54,339 bases of DNA from Symbiodinium natans. Taxonomy: Eukaryota; Sar; Dinophyceae; Suessiales; Symbiodiniaceae. The stretch lies in assembly GCA_905221605.1 (NCBI GenBank), contig CAJNDS010002201.1, forward strand, positions 535,022-589,360, read 5' to 3'. Shown here piece by piece: positions 1 to 12,000 of the stretch (its first letter is position 1; each line of letters begins with the position of its first letter). Under the pieces are notes generated by a model that saw only the letters and a list, made by a program, of their open reading frames with translations, made no database searches and was not told the origin of the DNA. Made by a program: the position numbers and the translations under genes.

Positions 1-487
1 TTCCTCTGCCTGAGAGTATCTCCTTGAGCCGGCTCACAGAGGCTTTTTGTACTTTTTGTGTCGTTGCAATCCTGGTTTGATTGTTTTCAAGGCATGTTCC
101 CGCGCCCTCAGAAGTAGGCGCTTGGGGCCTGTTTTGCGCCGCCCTCACAAGTAGCGGTACGCAGATTATGCCCCTATTTACTATGTAGACGGCATGCGCC
201 TGCGGCAGAAAGCTGCTGCACTCCCCCCCCCCCCCCCCCCCCCCAAATCGCGCTCTTCGGCCTCCTGGCCACGCCTTGTCCATTGCCCCATGCTCAACCT
301 GCAATCGGATAAGCGTAAATGCAAACCTTTCCGTGTACAGCTACCAAAGACCGGTCACCAGTACACTTCTTGCAGGGCCAAAGTAGAGAACAAGGCGAGA
401 TCAAGGCTGGGGGGCTTCGGCTTTCCGCAGAGGCAGAGCCAAGATAAAGGCTTTGAACTTGCTGCACGTCTTGCTGTTGCATTGCAG
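1..487. other. Leading non-coding stretch
   Basis: No exon could be supported here. It holds a run of about 22 C at 223-244 and otherwise mixed sequence. Open frames on both strands exist but show no domain, no coherent splice sites and overlap each other. Confidence 0.5.
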
Positions 488-653
488 AGATTTTGTCCGA
501 ACCGCGACCATGAACCTGCACTGGTGTTTGGGCGTGCGCTGCAGCGCTGCGGCCCTGAAGCCACCACTTGTAGACGATGTTGTGAACCGAGTCATTCCCA
601 TCAGCATGGCTTATCAGACCGTGCATGGTCTTGTCATTGAGGAGGCTGGCGGG
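488..653 (+). CDS. Orphan exon, unknown protein
   Basis: An exon-like segment bounded by a CAG acceptor before 488 and a GGG/GT donor at 654. The translation runs from about DFVRTATMNLHW to VHGLVIEEAGG without a stop and ends in phase 0. Its composition (DDVVNRVIPISMAYQ) is protein-like and the antisense frames are poorer. It may be an early exon of the RNA-ligase-like gene that starts to be recognisable at 1414, or the end of a separate gene. No family was recognised. Confidence 0.4.
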
Positions 654-931
654 GTATGGACTTGCATAAGCTTGGAAGCATTCGGGGCCTAGACTGCTTG
701 TTAGGATCATTACCCGGAATGTTGCAAGTTGTTCAGCGTGTGCAGGTCAGAGGCACGATCGGGAATGACGCAGGTTTGGATGCGAATACCAAGGACAGCT
801 TTCTTTTTGGCAGAGGTACGTGCTGCAGGCTTTCAGAGGCCAAGGAGTCTATAGGACATTGCAATGCTTTATCTTACATCTTACAGGACTAGCAGACAGT
901 GGTCCAGTGGTAGGCACTCAACTCTTGACAG

Positions 932-1060
932 GGAATCCGATGTGTTTCGAAAGGACTTGGACCTCCCCGAGCTCCACGCGCACCTACGGAAGAGATTTCT
1001 TGGTGATCCGAGCAGGGTCAAGGACCCTGCATCCTATGAAAGACAGTCGGCAATCAGAAG
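932..1060 (+). CDS. Orphan exon, unknown protein
   Basis: A charged, helical exon-like segment after a TTGACAG acceptor. The translation includes VFRKDLDLPELHAHLRKRF and DPSRVKDPASYER. The 3' edge is uncertain: a GT donor lies near 1016 and the frame stays open to a stop at 1079. The spacing and strand fit an upstream exon of the gene at 1414-4466. Function unknown. Confidence 0.4.
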
Positions 1061-1381
1061 GGTTTTCGGGTTGTGCTAAGATTGTTCAGATTGCCATGTC
1101 CAGCTGACAGATTCCGAATGCTTTGGCCAGGACTGGTACCAGTCGGAAGGATTCCTTTGTGGCTACCCGCTCCTGTCTGGGTACAAAGAGCGGCTCAAAC
1201 AGATGGGCGAGGACAGCTTGAGGGTAGAGGTGTAGGCGTAGGTTGTGGTTGATGCTTGACCTGCACGGCAAACATAAGCCTTACTTCGTCTCCACTCTTG
1301 AACTCCGCGTAGCTCACTGCCGCTCTCGAAGCCCATGTAGCACCTTCCCCTGTCTTCCACTGCCCAAGTGATTGAGCAAAA

Positions 1382-1404
1382 ATGTGTGTGTGTGTGTGTG
1401 TGTG
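1382..1404. repeat. (TG)n microsatellite
   Basis: Eleven TG units directly upstream of the exon that starts at 1414, inside the preceding intron. Confidence 0.9.
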
Positions 1405-1413
1405 GATACACAG

Positions 1414-4400
1414 GAGGAGGCCAAGGCCCGCTTCCTCGAGGACTTCGGGCCTCTCGCAGCGCGCTGGGCCGCCCTGGGCCTCGTGTCGGAGGTGTCGGAA
1501 GCAGCAACAAGGAAGAGGTCTTAGTAATGGTCCCTGCATGCCGCCCCCCCCCCCCCCCCCCCCAAAAAAAAAAAAAAACAAAAACAATAACACGTATCGA
1601 GAAATTCACGCGGTGACTGATGCTTCAAACTCTGCCGGCAGAATGCAGGCATTCATCACGAGCAGCCAAATCTTGGCGAATCTCGAGAGTTGGGGCGCGG
1701 CACTGGCAGTTGTCAGATACATAGACGGGAAGAACGGGAATGCAATGTGGCGAAACCGCTGGGCCAAGCAGGCGCGGGGGACGGTGTTGTTCGTGAACCC
1801 GGAGGATCTGGGCGACGTGAGGGTGCTGAGCTTCAAGCTGCCCCGAGGTGCAGAGGTCAAGTCCTTCCTTCATACTGATTGGGGTGTGGAGCAGACGCAG
1901 GACTTCGAGGGAGATGCCTACAGCCACCTGGACGACTGGACCATCAAGACTTGTGACTGCCTGCGCGTTGGGGGCAGTATCAGTGGCTATCTTTCCTTCA
2001 AGGGTGATGGTGCCCTGTTTACCCTAACTTTGGCCACCGGCAGGGCTGCAGAGCTCTGGCAGCCCATCTTGGAGCTGTGTGGCGGCCCCTGGGTGAAGGC
2101 GTGGAATCAGCTCTGTCGAAATGTTTGCGTCGAAGGCGGAATTGATGAGGCTCTGGTCCTGATTCCAGCAACCAACGGGGTTGCAATCATGGAAGACTTT
2201 ATGGTTGGCTACATGACCACTGGAATCCTTGTTGGCACAGGTGCAGCCACCCGAGACGGGCTGCTTGAGATTCAACGGGAGGGCGGCACAGCGGCCGATG
2301 CATTGCTGCGACATGGTACAGATTTTGTGCGGAGTCTCGTTCGATTCCGCTTGGGTGGAAGCATGGAAAGCCTGGCTTCTGAAATCGTCACTCTGTCCTT
2401 CGAGGTGCCGGTCGTGCGACAGACCGCTTTTGTTGCAGTAGTGCCGTAGCGATGCGGAGCACACGTAGTTTTCAGGACTTCTGCCTGCTGTTTTAATTGA
2501 AGGGCCATGTCCATCCAACATCTGAAGGTGATTGTCTGTCAGCAGAAGGGACTCTTCAACGATCATTACCATGCGGAGTTGGCTGTGAGCTATGGCCGTG
2601 ACCGTGCACTCTTCCTGGGAGCGAGCTGCTGCACCACCTTGCAGTTTTACCCTCACTACTGCTTTCAGCACCCCTTCGAGGAGCCACTCTTCTGGCCAGT
2701 GTCACACAGTGATGACGTCGCTCGGATGCTGGCGGCACTGGAGAAGCTTGCCAGGAAGGAGATCACCAAGGAGGAGTTCTTTGCAGACTGCCCACCGGCT
2801 GCTGTGGTTGAGCCGATCGAGGATGCTATTATCGACTATGAAGGCAGAGCCTACCATGAAACCTAGACTCAATTGACTCTTGACATTCTTAACGGTCACA
2901 AAGCGCAAAGTTAAGCCAAACCCTTTTGAGCATTCCGACTAAGTCTCTTGGGGAGACAGGCTGGGTCTTCCACGTGATGGACCCCTGCAATGCGAGCCCC
3001 AAGGGCACCAAGGGAACTCTCAGCACCAGCCTCTACACGAAGATCAAGACGGCCGTGTACTACCGATTTCACAAGCTCTCGAAGGACCCGGCATTCACAT
3101 CTTCCCCTAGCTCTGAAGCGCAATCGTTTGCGTGGTGCAGCCCCAAGGGTAAGTCCTAAGCCAAATTAAACCCCAAGAACGGGCCTTTTGGGGCCCTCTC
3201 CTGACTCTCCAGGACCTGGAGCAGAGCCTTGAGGTCGCCCCGTTGGCCGCTCGGCCCGCACAGCGGAGAAGAGCGCGGGATGAAACCCGACACCTCGAAA
3301 GGAAAAACAGGTGGCCACAAGAAAAAGCCCCTAGCCGAATCTAAAGCACCCTGAGGTTCAGCACGCCTTTCCAAAGGCAGGGCGCCTACTGGAGGTCTTT
3401 GCCCCTGGAGCGCTGCATGTCCGAATGGCGCGGGTCATGGATCAGGCTGCCTCGGGGAGGTTTGGTTGGGTGAAGGAATTTGAGGTTTGTGGTTCAGATG
3501 GGCTTTAAGTAGAAGGTCCAGGTTGTTGCGGCTTGAGAAGGTCCCAGCAAGAGGGAGGGCTTGGTGCGGTTTAGCCCTCTTAGACCCCGACCCTGAATCC
3601 CCAAAAATCCCTCAAAGCGTTAAACCCAAATGCCCTATGGGCCAGCGACAGGTGAAGCGCTTATTGAACTTCCGCGACCCGGAGAACGTGCTCCTGGCCC
3701 GCATGAGGGCAGATGAGCCCGGCCAGAGGAGCAGCTTCCTTGGCAATTTTTCGGGCCGAGGGTTTGGGGTTTTGGGTTTAGGGTTTAGGGTGGCTATTCT
3801 CGCTACAGTGTCGGCGGTGCTTCTGCCCCCACCAGGAGCCCTCTGGACGGCTTCGAGACGCGGCCTTATGAGGTGCAGTGCAAGATCGCCATCAACGTAA
3901 CTGGGCTGAACGGCCCAAATACATGCAGGGCTTGGCGCCTGCTTGGGCACTATGAGCTTGGGGTCTCCACTTGGTCCAGTGTTGTTTGTCGGAGTCAGGC
4001 CACCGACAGTCAGATTTCTTTGCCAAGGCCAAAACAAGCCCGTTCGGCCAGCTTCTGACCGAGCTCTTCGCCGAGGAGTTCTCATTTGTGAAAGAGGCGG
4101 GTGTGAGAGTTAAGCAGCGGCCTCTATCATAATCACGGAATATACCACGTTTCAAAGCTCGCCTCTCTCCCTCTCTCTCTCTCTCTCCCTCCTCCCTCCC
4201 TCCCTCCTTCCCTCCCTCCCTCCCTCCCTCCCTCCATATATATATGTATATATAAATGTATACACATATGCACAAAGTTTGTGCGTATCTCTTCTGTTGC
4301 ATCTTCCCTTTGATTGCATGGTAGTGTTTGTTGCGGAGGTTTGTCGAGGCCCGATGCGGTCTATGGTTCTTGTGTGGCAGTACGTGTGCTCGCTAAGGAG

Positions 4401-4466
4401 GATCGGCAGCTGAAGGTGGCATTGAAGGCCATGGTCATGAAGATGGAGCCGTGGGCTGACGTGGCA
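1414..4466 (+). CDS. Putative RNA-ligase-like nucleotidyltransferase, multi-exon
   Basis: Several phase-compatible exons read as one protein. Exon 1414-1517 (EEAKARFLEDFG to EAATRK) joins by a GT-AG intron, which contains a C20/A15 tract, to an exon starting at 1642. That exon holds WRNRWAKQARGTVLFVN and then LSFKGDGALFTLTL; the Lys at 2000 sits in a K-x-D-G signature typical of motif I, the nucleotidyl-lysine site of RNA and DNA ligases. Later exons near 2669-2843 (HPFEEPLFWPVSH) and 2940-3110 (ETGWVFHVMDP, then YTKIKTAVYYRFHKL) resemble ligase motifs IV and V. Further exons 3652-3738, 3836-3896, 4010-4100 and 4381-about 4466 follow; the last three join in phase through GT-AG introns. The family call is inferred from motif order. 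The start codon and the segment 2240-2669 are unresolved, and an in-frame stop at 2447 implies an intron there. It could act in RNA repair or tRNA splicing, which is inference. Confidence 0.5.
1544..1578. repeat. Poly-C followed by poly-A
   Basis: About 20 C followed by 15 A inside the intron at 1518-1641. The intron keeps GT and AG ends. Confidence 0.9.
4161..4253. repeat. CT/CCCT microsatellite and TA run
   Basis: A pyrimidine-pure tract of CT and CCCT units followed by about 18 bases of TA-rich repeat. It lies in the intron between the exons ending at 4100 and starting at 4381. Confidence 0.9.
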
Positions 4467-5402
4467 AGGGAAACCAGCTGCACGGCCGGATTATTTCCTC
4501 TAACATCCTGAAGGGAAACATGTTTCCCCAACATTTAGCAGACTTGGCTGTGGGACTTCACTGCAGCTACGACGAGTCAGTGTGACAGGCTCCACAGGCA
4601 GCTGCTAAAACCCGCCGGAAGGAACCGACGGGTGAGAAGATGCAACTCCCAAAGGAATTCAGGCAGAACGGCCAGAAACAATGGGACAAGCCGTTCAAAG
4701 GCAACACGCGATGCATGAACGAAAGTGAGCAGGAGCGTGGCTCTGGACCGCGCATGCACGTGTTTCGACTAAATTGCGACATGTTTTGCAGTGTCACAAG
4801 GAGGTTGTTTTTTTTCGGAGTCTCTGTCGATCGAAATCTTCAGCACCTGAATTGGCCGTCTTTTCGCTCTGTACTCGAAAGCCAGAAGCTCATGTGCTGG
4901 TAGCCAGGCTTCGATCCAAGCGACCCCGTGCTGGAGCCTCTGATCACCGCCTGCCTGAGGGGTGCATAGTAACGAAGTAGAAGGCCCGGGGCCGTATTAT
5001 CCGCGGTGGATTTGGACGCCGGACTTGCAGGAGGGTGGCTTCATCGAAGCTGAGCATTCTTCTCCAGGAACCTTGTTTACAGGATCCTGTGAGCTAGAAG
5101 ATGACAGCAGCTCGCCATTGTACAGTGTACAGCTGAGCATTGCCCCCTCCTCCCGCGAGCCCGCCCAAAAAAGGAGACCTTTCTGATTGCGTCTGGAGGA
5201 CGCATGGCTTTTGAACAATTTCTTGCGGAGTTTCGGGAATGCTCAGGGTCGTTGCGATTGCCCGCGCCCCCTCCCCAGAGTCGTTTCGGCTGCAAGCCAT
5301 GGGCTTCTCGGCCCATGTGTTTCCAACCTTACAGCCCCTGGGCTGCATTCAGGGCCCGCAAAATTCCTTGAGTTCTCTTGTGGTTTGGTATGTTTTGGAG
5401 TT

Positions 5403-5520
5403 TTGTGTTTCTCTCTATCTATCTGTCTGTCTGTCTGTCTGTCTGCTTGTCTGCCTGTCTGCCGACCTGCCTGCCTGCGTGCCTGCCTGCCTGCTGTCTG
5501 TCTGTCTGTCCTGTTTGTGT
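5403..5520. repeat. TCTG/CCTG tetranucleotide microsatellite
   Basis: Tandem TCTG units grading into GCCTGCCTG and back to TCTG, then a TG-rich tail. Long open frames across it (poly Leu-Ser-Val-Cys) are artefacts of the repeat. Confidence 0.9.
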
Positions 5521-7207
5521 GTGGGTGTGTGTGGGGCTCAGCGGTTCAGGGCTGCAAGCCTCGCGAAGCCTTAGGGAGTTCAAGACGGTGCGATTTGGCT
5601 TCAAGTTTCCAGGGTTCAGGGGTTGCAGGGCCTAGGGTTCTTGCGTTTTAGGGTGTTTAGGGTTTCTGGTGTTTGGGATCAACTAGGGCTTTGTTGCGTT
5701 CGGGTTTTACGGGCTTGAGGGGTTCTTGACATAAGAAACCATCTCCCAAACCCCAAACTCCAAATCGCTGCATGACATCAGCGGCCCTTCCGAGCTCTAC
5801 CTCCCTTCGACTCGAGGGCGCGGAAAGGATTGTCGTGCGTGATCCAGGGTGCCCCCTATGGTTCTCCCCCCTCCCTCTCCCCGCCTTTAGGGTGTAGGGT
5901 CACACCACCCGGCGTGGAGTTTGGGTTTGGGATGGTTTTAGGGTTTGGAGTCTGGCCACCCACCTACTCCCTTCGTTGTGGTGGTGGGTTTTGGGGCATC
6001 CTCGTAACTGTCGGCATTTGGAACGCGGAGAGGAGATGAGGCCCCCAAGCCCCAGCCAGCGCGAGGGTCTCCAAAAGCAGTTGCTAGGATGGCGAACCAT
6101 TCTGAGGGGGGGAAGCCCTGCGGCCTGGACTACTCACAGACCCTAATGACCTCAAACGAGAACCTTGGAACTTAGAGCCTCGAAGCAAGGTTGTAGAGCA
6201 AAGCTTTCAAGACTGTGATCGGCCCGAAAGCAGCCCAAAGCCCAGGATGGAGACAGACCTGCGGCACACTTTCCGAGAATCCGAGGCTTCTTTTGTGTTT
6301 CCATCGAGTTCATGTCTTAGTAACTTAGGGGGAGGTCTCTGCAAGTTTTGTTTTTGAGTTTGGTGGTTGACTTCGGGACCGTTACCACAAAACCCTAAAC
6401 TTTCCCTAGGCCCTACATCCTAAGCAACCCTGCAAGAAAAGATCAACAACACACCAGGAGATGGTATTCCAGATGGACCCGATGATCCATGCTTGGGCGC
6501 CGCACGTTCCACAGGCGGTTTGTAGGTTTGTGTTTTTAGAGGCAGGCTTTTCGGGTTTTTCGAGTTGAGGCGTCTGGATTTTTAGGTTTCCCTTTGGGGG
6601 GTCATGGTAGGTTTCGGGCCGGAATGGTGCTTGTTGAGAGCATGGATGGTCCCGTGTGCCAGGTGTCGCTCAGGGAGTCCTTCGTCAGGCCGGGCATCAG
6701 CATAAGTCCTGAGCCTTGACACGCAAAGCACGGGCCATAAAGCCGGAAAACAGGCCAGAAGTCCCGAAGTCCCCCCCAAAGCCTGAGTCTTAAAGGAGGT
6801 GTGTAGAGTGAGCCGCAAGAACGTGATGAATATGGTGAGTCGCGCCTCTCGGGATGGAGTCGCTGGTGGTCCTCTGTTTCAGTTCCTGTTTTTCGTTCAC
6901 GTCTCGGACTTGAACGGGGCTCACAAGCATGGTGGGACTTAAGGCACACAGTTCATGCTTCCTCTCCAAAAGTATAGGGTCAAGTGTTCTTCCTGCACGT
7001 TCCACCGATCACGGCTTTGGTAGACATAGCGCATCCAGGACTGTTTAGGGTTTCGGGTTTTCCCCTGAGAGCAGCTCCTATGCCTTTTGTCGTGCACCCT
7101 GAGTCAGAACCTCCCTTGATAGAGATCGTTTCTGCTGACCTTTGCAGCCGTGCACCCTGGGGTTGACCGTGTATGTGAGGGGTACGAGTTTAGGGTTGGG
7201 ATGTTCT

Positions 7208-7285
7208 CCCTTATACTAACAGTCCTTAATAGGGATTATAGTACCCCTTCTTAAATCCCCATTAAAGACCTGTTAGTATAAAGGG
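7208..7285. repeat. Small foldback (MITE-like) element
   Basis: Two imperfect inverted arms, 7208-7237 and 7254-7285, share the core TTATACTAACAG and its complement CTGTTAGTATAA around a 16-base loop. The arms pair over about 30 bases with a few mismatches and single-base gaps. No coding capacity. Either a short non-autonomous element or a stable RNA/DNA hairpin. Confidence 0.6.
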
Positions 7286-7474
7286 GGGTCTGTCCCAAGT
7301 TTAGGGTCTGAAGAGCTCACATCCCAAGTGTCTGCAAAAGCACGTCACGAAGGCCACCTCCCCTTGTCCAGCATCCGGAGGCCACCATAGGTTTAGCCTG
7401 CTCAGGGTTTCGTTTAATTTTTCACAGGTTGTGTTGGGTGTGGGGCTTGTGTGGGTTTACGTGATTGCGGTTGT

Positions 7475-7575
7475 GTGGGGGGGGGGGGGGGGGGGGTTGG
7501 GTGGGGTTTTGGGGGGGGGGGGGGGTTGGGTGGGGGGGTGGGGGTTGTGGGGGGGTTGGGTGGAGGGGGTTGGGA
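7475..7575. repeat. Poly-G/GGGGT tract
   Basis: Nearly pure G with scattered T (GGGGGGTTGGGTGG units) on the + strand. A candidate G-quadruplex former; the open frames across it are low-complexity artefacts. Confidence 0.9.
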
Positions 7576-7813
7576 GTTGATGTGGGATGTAGCGTACCTG
7601 TGCCTGCTGTGCTTTAGGGTCAACTGCTTCGGGCCAAGGGGGGCAGCTCTCGTCACAAATTTGCCTTGGTTGATTCAGCCATCGTCATGAGTGCGTGTTT
7701 CGGTTGGAACTCTGGCGGTTAGCACGGTACGGTTTGTCTACAATTTGTTTGGGGCGCTGCCGCTGTTCCTAAGGCTGCAACTCATGGCTCTTGATGTTCC
7801 ATGGTGTTCCCAG

Positions 7814-8222
7814 AGCCGGTGAAGGCCATGTCCTCCGAGATGCAGCAGATTTGCGACGACTTGAAGAAGCTCCAACGCTTGCAGGCTCGCGGCAGAGCGT
7901 GATGTCTTGTGGTCAGGGTTGACAAGGCTGCTGCATTGCATCTGCCTAGACTGCAGCGAGGGGCGGCCGTCTGCTTTTTTCCCTACGCATTTCTTCCTGA
8001 TTTCTGACAGTCCGTGGCTATGCTTTACTTCTCACCGCCGCTTCTGTGTTACACAGCAGGAGCGGGACGAACAGGCCTTGTTCGGTGGCAGAAGAGATGG
8101 CAAAGGAAGGCACCTGCAAATGTGTTCAGCGGCTTGAACCTCTACCCTGACATTGAAGCTTGCTGACAGGTTCGAGTGGCCAGACGGCACTGTGTACGAC
8201 GGCGAGTGGCGCATGTCTGATG
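7814..8222 (+). CDS. MORN-repeat protein, exons
   Basis: Three exon-like pieces. 7814-7884 encodes AMSSEMQQICDDLKKLQRLQ, a short coiled-coil-like helix, ending CAG before a GC donor. 8057-8103 follows ACACAG and encodes QERDEQALFGGRRDGK. 8170-8222 encodes FEWPDGTVYDGEWRMSDG before a GTGAGT donor; the pattern W-x-D-G-T-x-Y-x-G-x-W is a MORN repeat, a beta-hairpin module common in membrane-associated and lipid-kinase proteins. Read-through past 8222 gives EWRFDTAADSEMSEEYK before a stop. Possible later exon pieces are near 8478-8515 and 8795-8850. Only one full MORN unit is visible, so the rest must lie in exons not recognised or the locus is decayed. Confidence 0.45.
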
Positions 8223-9064
8223 GTGAGTGGCGTTTCGACACTGCTGCAGACTCAGAGATGTCAGAGGAATACAAGAGTGCGTAAACGGCCACAGCATCTT
8301 GTGAATACTTGGCCTGAATCGGGTTTTGACACATTGCCGTGGTTGGGACTTAGGTGTGCGCGTGCACGTATCAAGGTCAGGCTTTCTTGTTGGAGGGTGG
8401 CGTACTATCAGACCCACTGAGTGACCAAGGTCCAAGCCGATGCCACCAACTGGAAGGTTCTCGCTTAATCCTTGCAGGTTTACCTGGGCTTGTCTTTCGA
8501 AGTCGCTGAGTGTGCATGATTGTGCATCGTGTTACCGGATTTTTTTGACCAGTTCCAAGTGCACGGAATGCGCACAGGGTGAGGATGGTTGAAGGGTCTG
8601 TCCCAGCGCCCGTGCATTGTCATTGTATGTGACGTGCCACCCGTTTTTGCTGTCGACACAACACGCCTCATGACTTCGAGTCTGGACGAGAAGCATAGCT
8701 GCATGCCGTCGCACATGTTTCCCTAGATTTCCTAGCCTTCCCTGCCAGCGACACCCAAGCCATCCATGTTCACCGTGTGCAGCCGACCTTCAAGAGCAAA
8801 GAGCTCCAAGCAGATGCTCCAGCGTGGCATCCGCCTGCACGGAAGCCCAGACACGTTGGCCCTGTTGAGCTAATGCACGTGCTACAACGGACCTGTACTC
8901 AGCTCTGTGGTGTAGAATGGCTTAGATGCAGTGGAGTTTGGTGCCATGATGTGCCATGCAAAAGTCTCACATCTCTGTGCCTTGTGCTGAAGCCATTTGC
9001 TTTCAAGCGCTCACGCTATCTCTGTTCGCGACTCTGCCTGCACAAGTATCAGGCAGATCTGGAC

Positions 9065-12000
9065 ATGGAAGCTCTGAGCCGTGGATGGATCGTCTTCCTG
9101 ACTTTGCTGTTTTCTCATGTGAGAGTGGTACAAAGCCACGCTTACTTGGCAGACCCGCCGAGCCGCAACCTTGTCCGCGCACAGCGCGGAGAGGAAGACT
9201 GTCCTCATTGTCTGAACTCCAATGGTCCGGACAATGTGGCCGCACTGGGGAATAACGTGTGGCCGACGCACCTTGCCCCCGAGTCCCACGGCCTCTGTGG
9301 CGATCCCGTACAAGGCCACTCCCAACCTCTCAGTCTTGCAGATGAGGAGTACCTGGTGCCCACGGAAACACAGAGGACGTACACGGCCGGAAGCGTGGTG
9401 GAGTTCCGTGTTGTAGTCTCCACACACCATACCGGGCACTACGAGTTCAGGCTCTGCAACACGGTTCTCGATACCACGCTTCAAAGCAGTCGCGAGGCCG
9501 GAGCGCAACTGACTTGGATCTAGTCTGTGCGTGGCTTGCAGTTTCTCCACAGAACTGTGACTGTTAGCTGTTTCTGTGCTGAGGGCCAGGATTGCCTGGA
9601 CAAGGTCATCTTGCAGCGCGCGCTGCCGCCAGGTGATTGCGTTGTCAACGACCCTCGAGGCCATGCCGGGGCGTCAGCCGGCAGGAGTAGGAGCAGCAAG
9701 ACAGATGATCAGAGAGAATTATCCTGAGGAGACTGCCAGCCCATTGACTCTGAGAATCCTGGGCGCTGGTACCTCCCGCCTCGTGGCGCGAACCCACCTG
9801 CAGGAGCCTCCTGGGCTACTGGCCTGCCCTCGGTCACCGAGGTCCCTCTCTCAATGTTTGTCTTACTTCTGCATGCTGTGCTGCACACGATCTGCACATG
9901 TGCTGTAAGAGGTCCACACCATGAAGTATGTCATTCCCGCGGGCTTCACATGCCAAAAGTGCACGCTGCAGTGGTATTATGCTACCGCCAACAGCTGTCT
10001 TCCGGACAACTCTTACAGGAAGCTCTGCTCAAAAACTCTGAGTTACTCAACGTTGCTCTCAGCAGGCTTCTCATCCATTGATGCCATAGATCTTGGCGAG
10101 AGTGTAAGATGTGTAAGGACATACTTCCAGCAGCTGCAAAGCTTGGGCTGGAGCTCTGCGAGTCAGACGCTGAGAGTCCATATCTGTCCAGAGGGAAGGG
10201 AACGCAAGGTCTTCTAGTCACGAAAGCCCTTAAACATAGCCAAGAAACCCTAAGACAGTGCGGAAGCATCCTGGGGCATTTTCAGGCAAATTCCGCGGCC
10301 CATACTTTTGTGTTGTTTCTGTGCAAATGAACGCCCCTTTTTTGCAGATTGTGCCCCCATGCTCTCACCCCCCTCCCCCACCCCCGCCCCTCCTCCGGCC
10401 AGATAGTGTATGGCTTGCATATGGTGTTTTATGGTTTGTATTAAAAGTACTGTACGAAATTTCTGAGATTCTTCTGATATGCAGTGGGTGAATTAGTTTA
10501 CAGTTTGGTGAAGTTCTGGGGTAAGTCACTTCTTATTAGGCTATACGCAGATTTGGTTCATGACATGTTGTCGTGAGTTCTCAGTGTTGTTTGCATAGTT
10601 CTGTCAGACAGTTCTGTTATGTGTACTGTACACGCTTAAGTGCGAGATGTTATAGTGTGTTTTTACAGCGGTTTTCAGGTGGTATGCTTTACATCGTGGA
10701 TTGCTTTATGTACAGCTTCTATTCCAGCACCTTTGAGACATGTCTTTACATATCTAGCTATTTTCCAGTCATGTTTGCTTAATCTGTTTAAACATCATAT
10801 TCTGAACTGTGTACTTTTTTTAACATTGCGGCTGCGATAGGTTTTGCAGGTTTAAACTAAAGCTAGCCTGATGATACGCATATAACAAGGCACATCGCAC
10901 AAGCTGAGCTAATCAATGACACATGAGCTAAGACCATGACAAATGGTAAATCGTGAACATGATTCCACAAAGCAAGTTTTCATATGATACGAGTTGACAT
11001 GATAACACATATCACTCGCTATTGTGTTGATTAGTATTGCTTATTCTTCCCCACCTGGGCGCGGGGCTGTTTGGTTTTAACTCCATGATTCTCCTCGAGA
11101 GATACTTGCTGTGAAGAACCTTGTGTTTTGAACACATGTTCGTGTTAATAGTACTTTTCAAATGTCGTGCTTGCTTGAGGGTTAGGGGGAGGTGTTTGCG
11201 CTCAAGGTTTAGGCTAACGCTTATTACAACAATGATTGGAAGGTTTCAGCAGGTTTCCGGATTTCAGGCCTTTCGGGTTTGTGGGGGGAGGGGTGGGGGG
11301 TAAGGGGGTGGGGGTAACAACGTCCCTTCATGTATGGCGACCCTGCGCAAAAACATCGGTATTTACAGCTTTTTTGCCAAGGATGCTTGACGTTTATGGA
11401 ACAAGACACGCAGCTACCAGCGTTCATGATCTTGTCAAAGATGCCCCAAACACTTGTATTTACAGCATTTTTCCTTCTCTATACAACATATTTCGGAGGT
11501 CACATGTGCTCGTGCCTTTGGCGCAGATGCCACAATTCTATTTGCAGCATTTCTGCCTCTCTGTACACATTTTTGCCTCTGTGCAAAACATAAGCACAAG
11601 AACGCTGTGCGAAGTGTTTCGCCCGAAAGCAGCGTTCAAGAAGCAAGCGCTTTTTTGGGTGCGATTCGCACGTCTCGAAAGCGTCGCTGTGCGCAGTGTT
11701 TTCGCGCGAGCGAACACCGATCCCATGGTGGCAGTGGTGATTTTGCGGATAGACAAAACACGTCCAGCGAATGCGAGGCGCAAAAAACCTCGAGTGTTTC
11801 GCGTTTTCCGCTGTCCAACGCCGAAATGACACGCGCAGAACTCTCGGGGCCGCAAGGAAGGGCGTTACCAGGTTTAGGGTTTTGGGATAAGGGTCTGGGT
11901 TTAGGTTTGGGTTTAGGGTTTAGGGTTTGGGATGGAGAGTTTTAGGGTTTGGGGTTTAGGGTTATTTCTTCTTACACCTGCAATGCTCCTGTCTTCCCAG

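Larger units (their letters stand above)
4470..7813. other. Gene-poor stretch with scattered TTTAGGG-like motifs
   Basis: More than 3 kb without an exon I can defend. Isolated GTTTAGGG or TTTTAGGG words recur (about 5630-5670, 5885-5945, 7045, 7170-7190, 7615). It also holds a TCTG/CCTG microsatellite, a G-rich run and a small foldback element, listed separately. Short open frames on both strands overlap each other and show no motif. Confidence 0.5.

Noticed and set aside
5378-5651. Cys/Leu/Val-rich protein across the TCTG repeat
   Set aside because: All three + frames and a minus frame are open through the tetranucleotide repeat.
9011-9664. 217-codon minus-strand frame opposite the LPMO
   Set aside because: The + frame carries a signal peptide and conserved LPMO motifs; the minus frame has none and is an antisense shadow.
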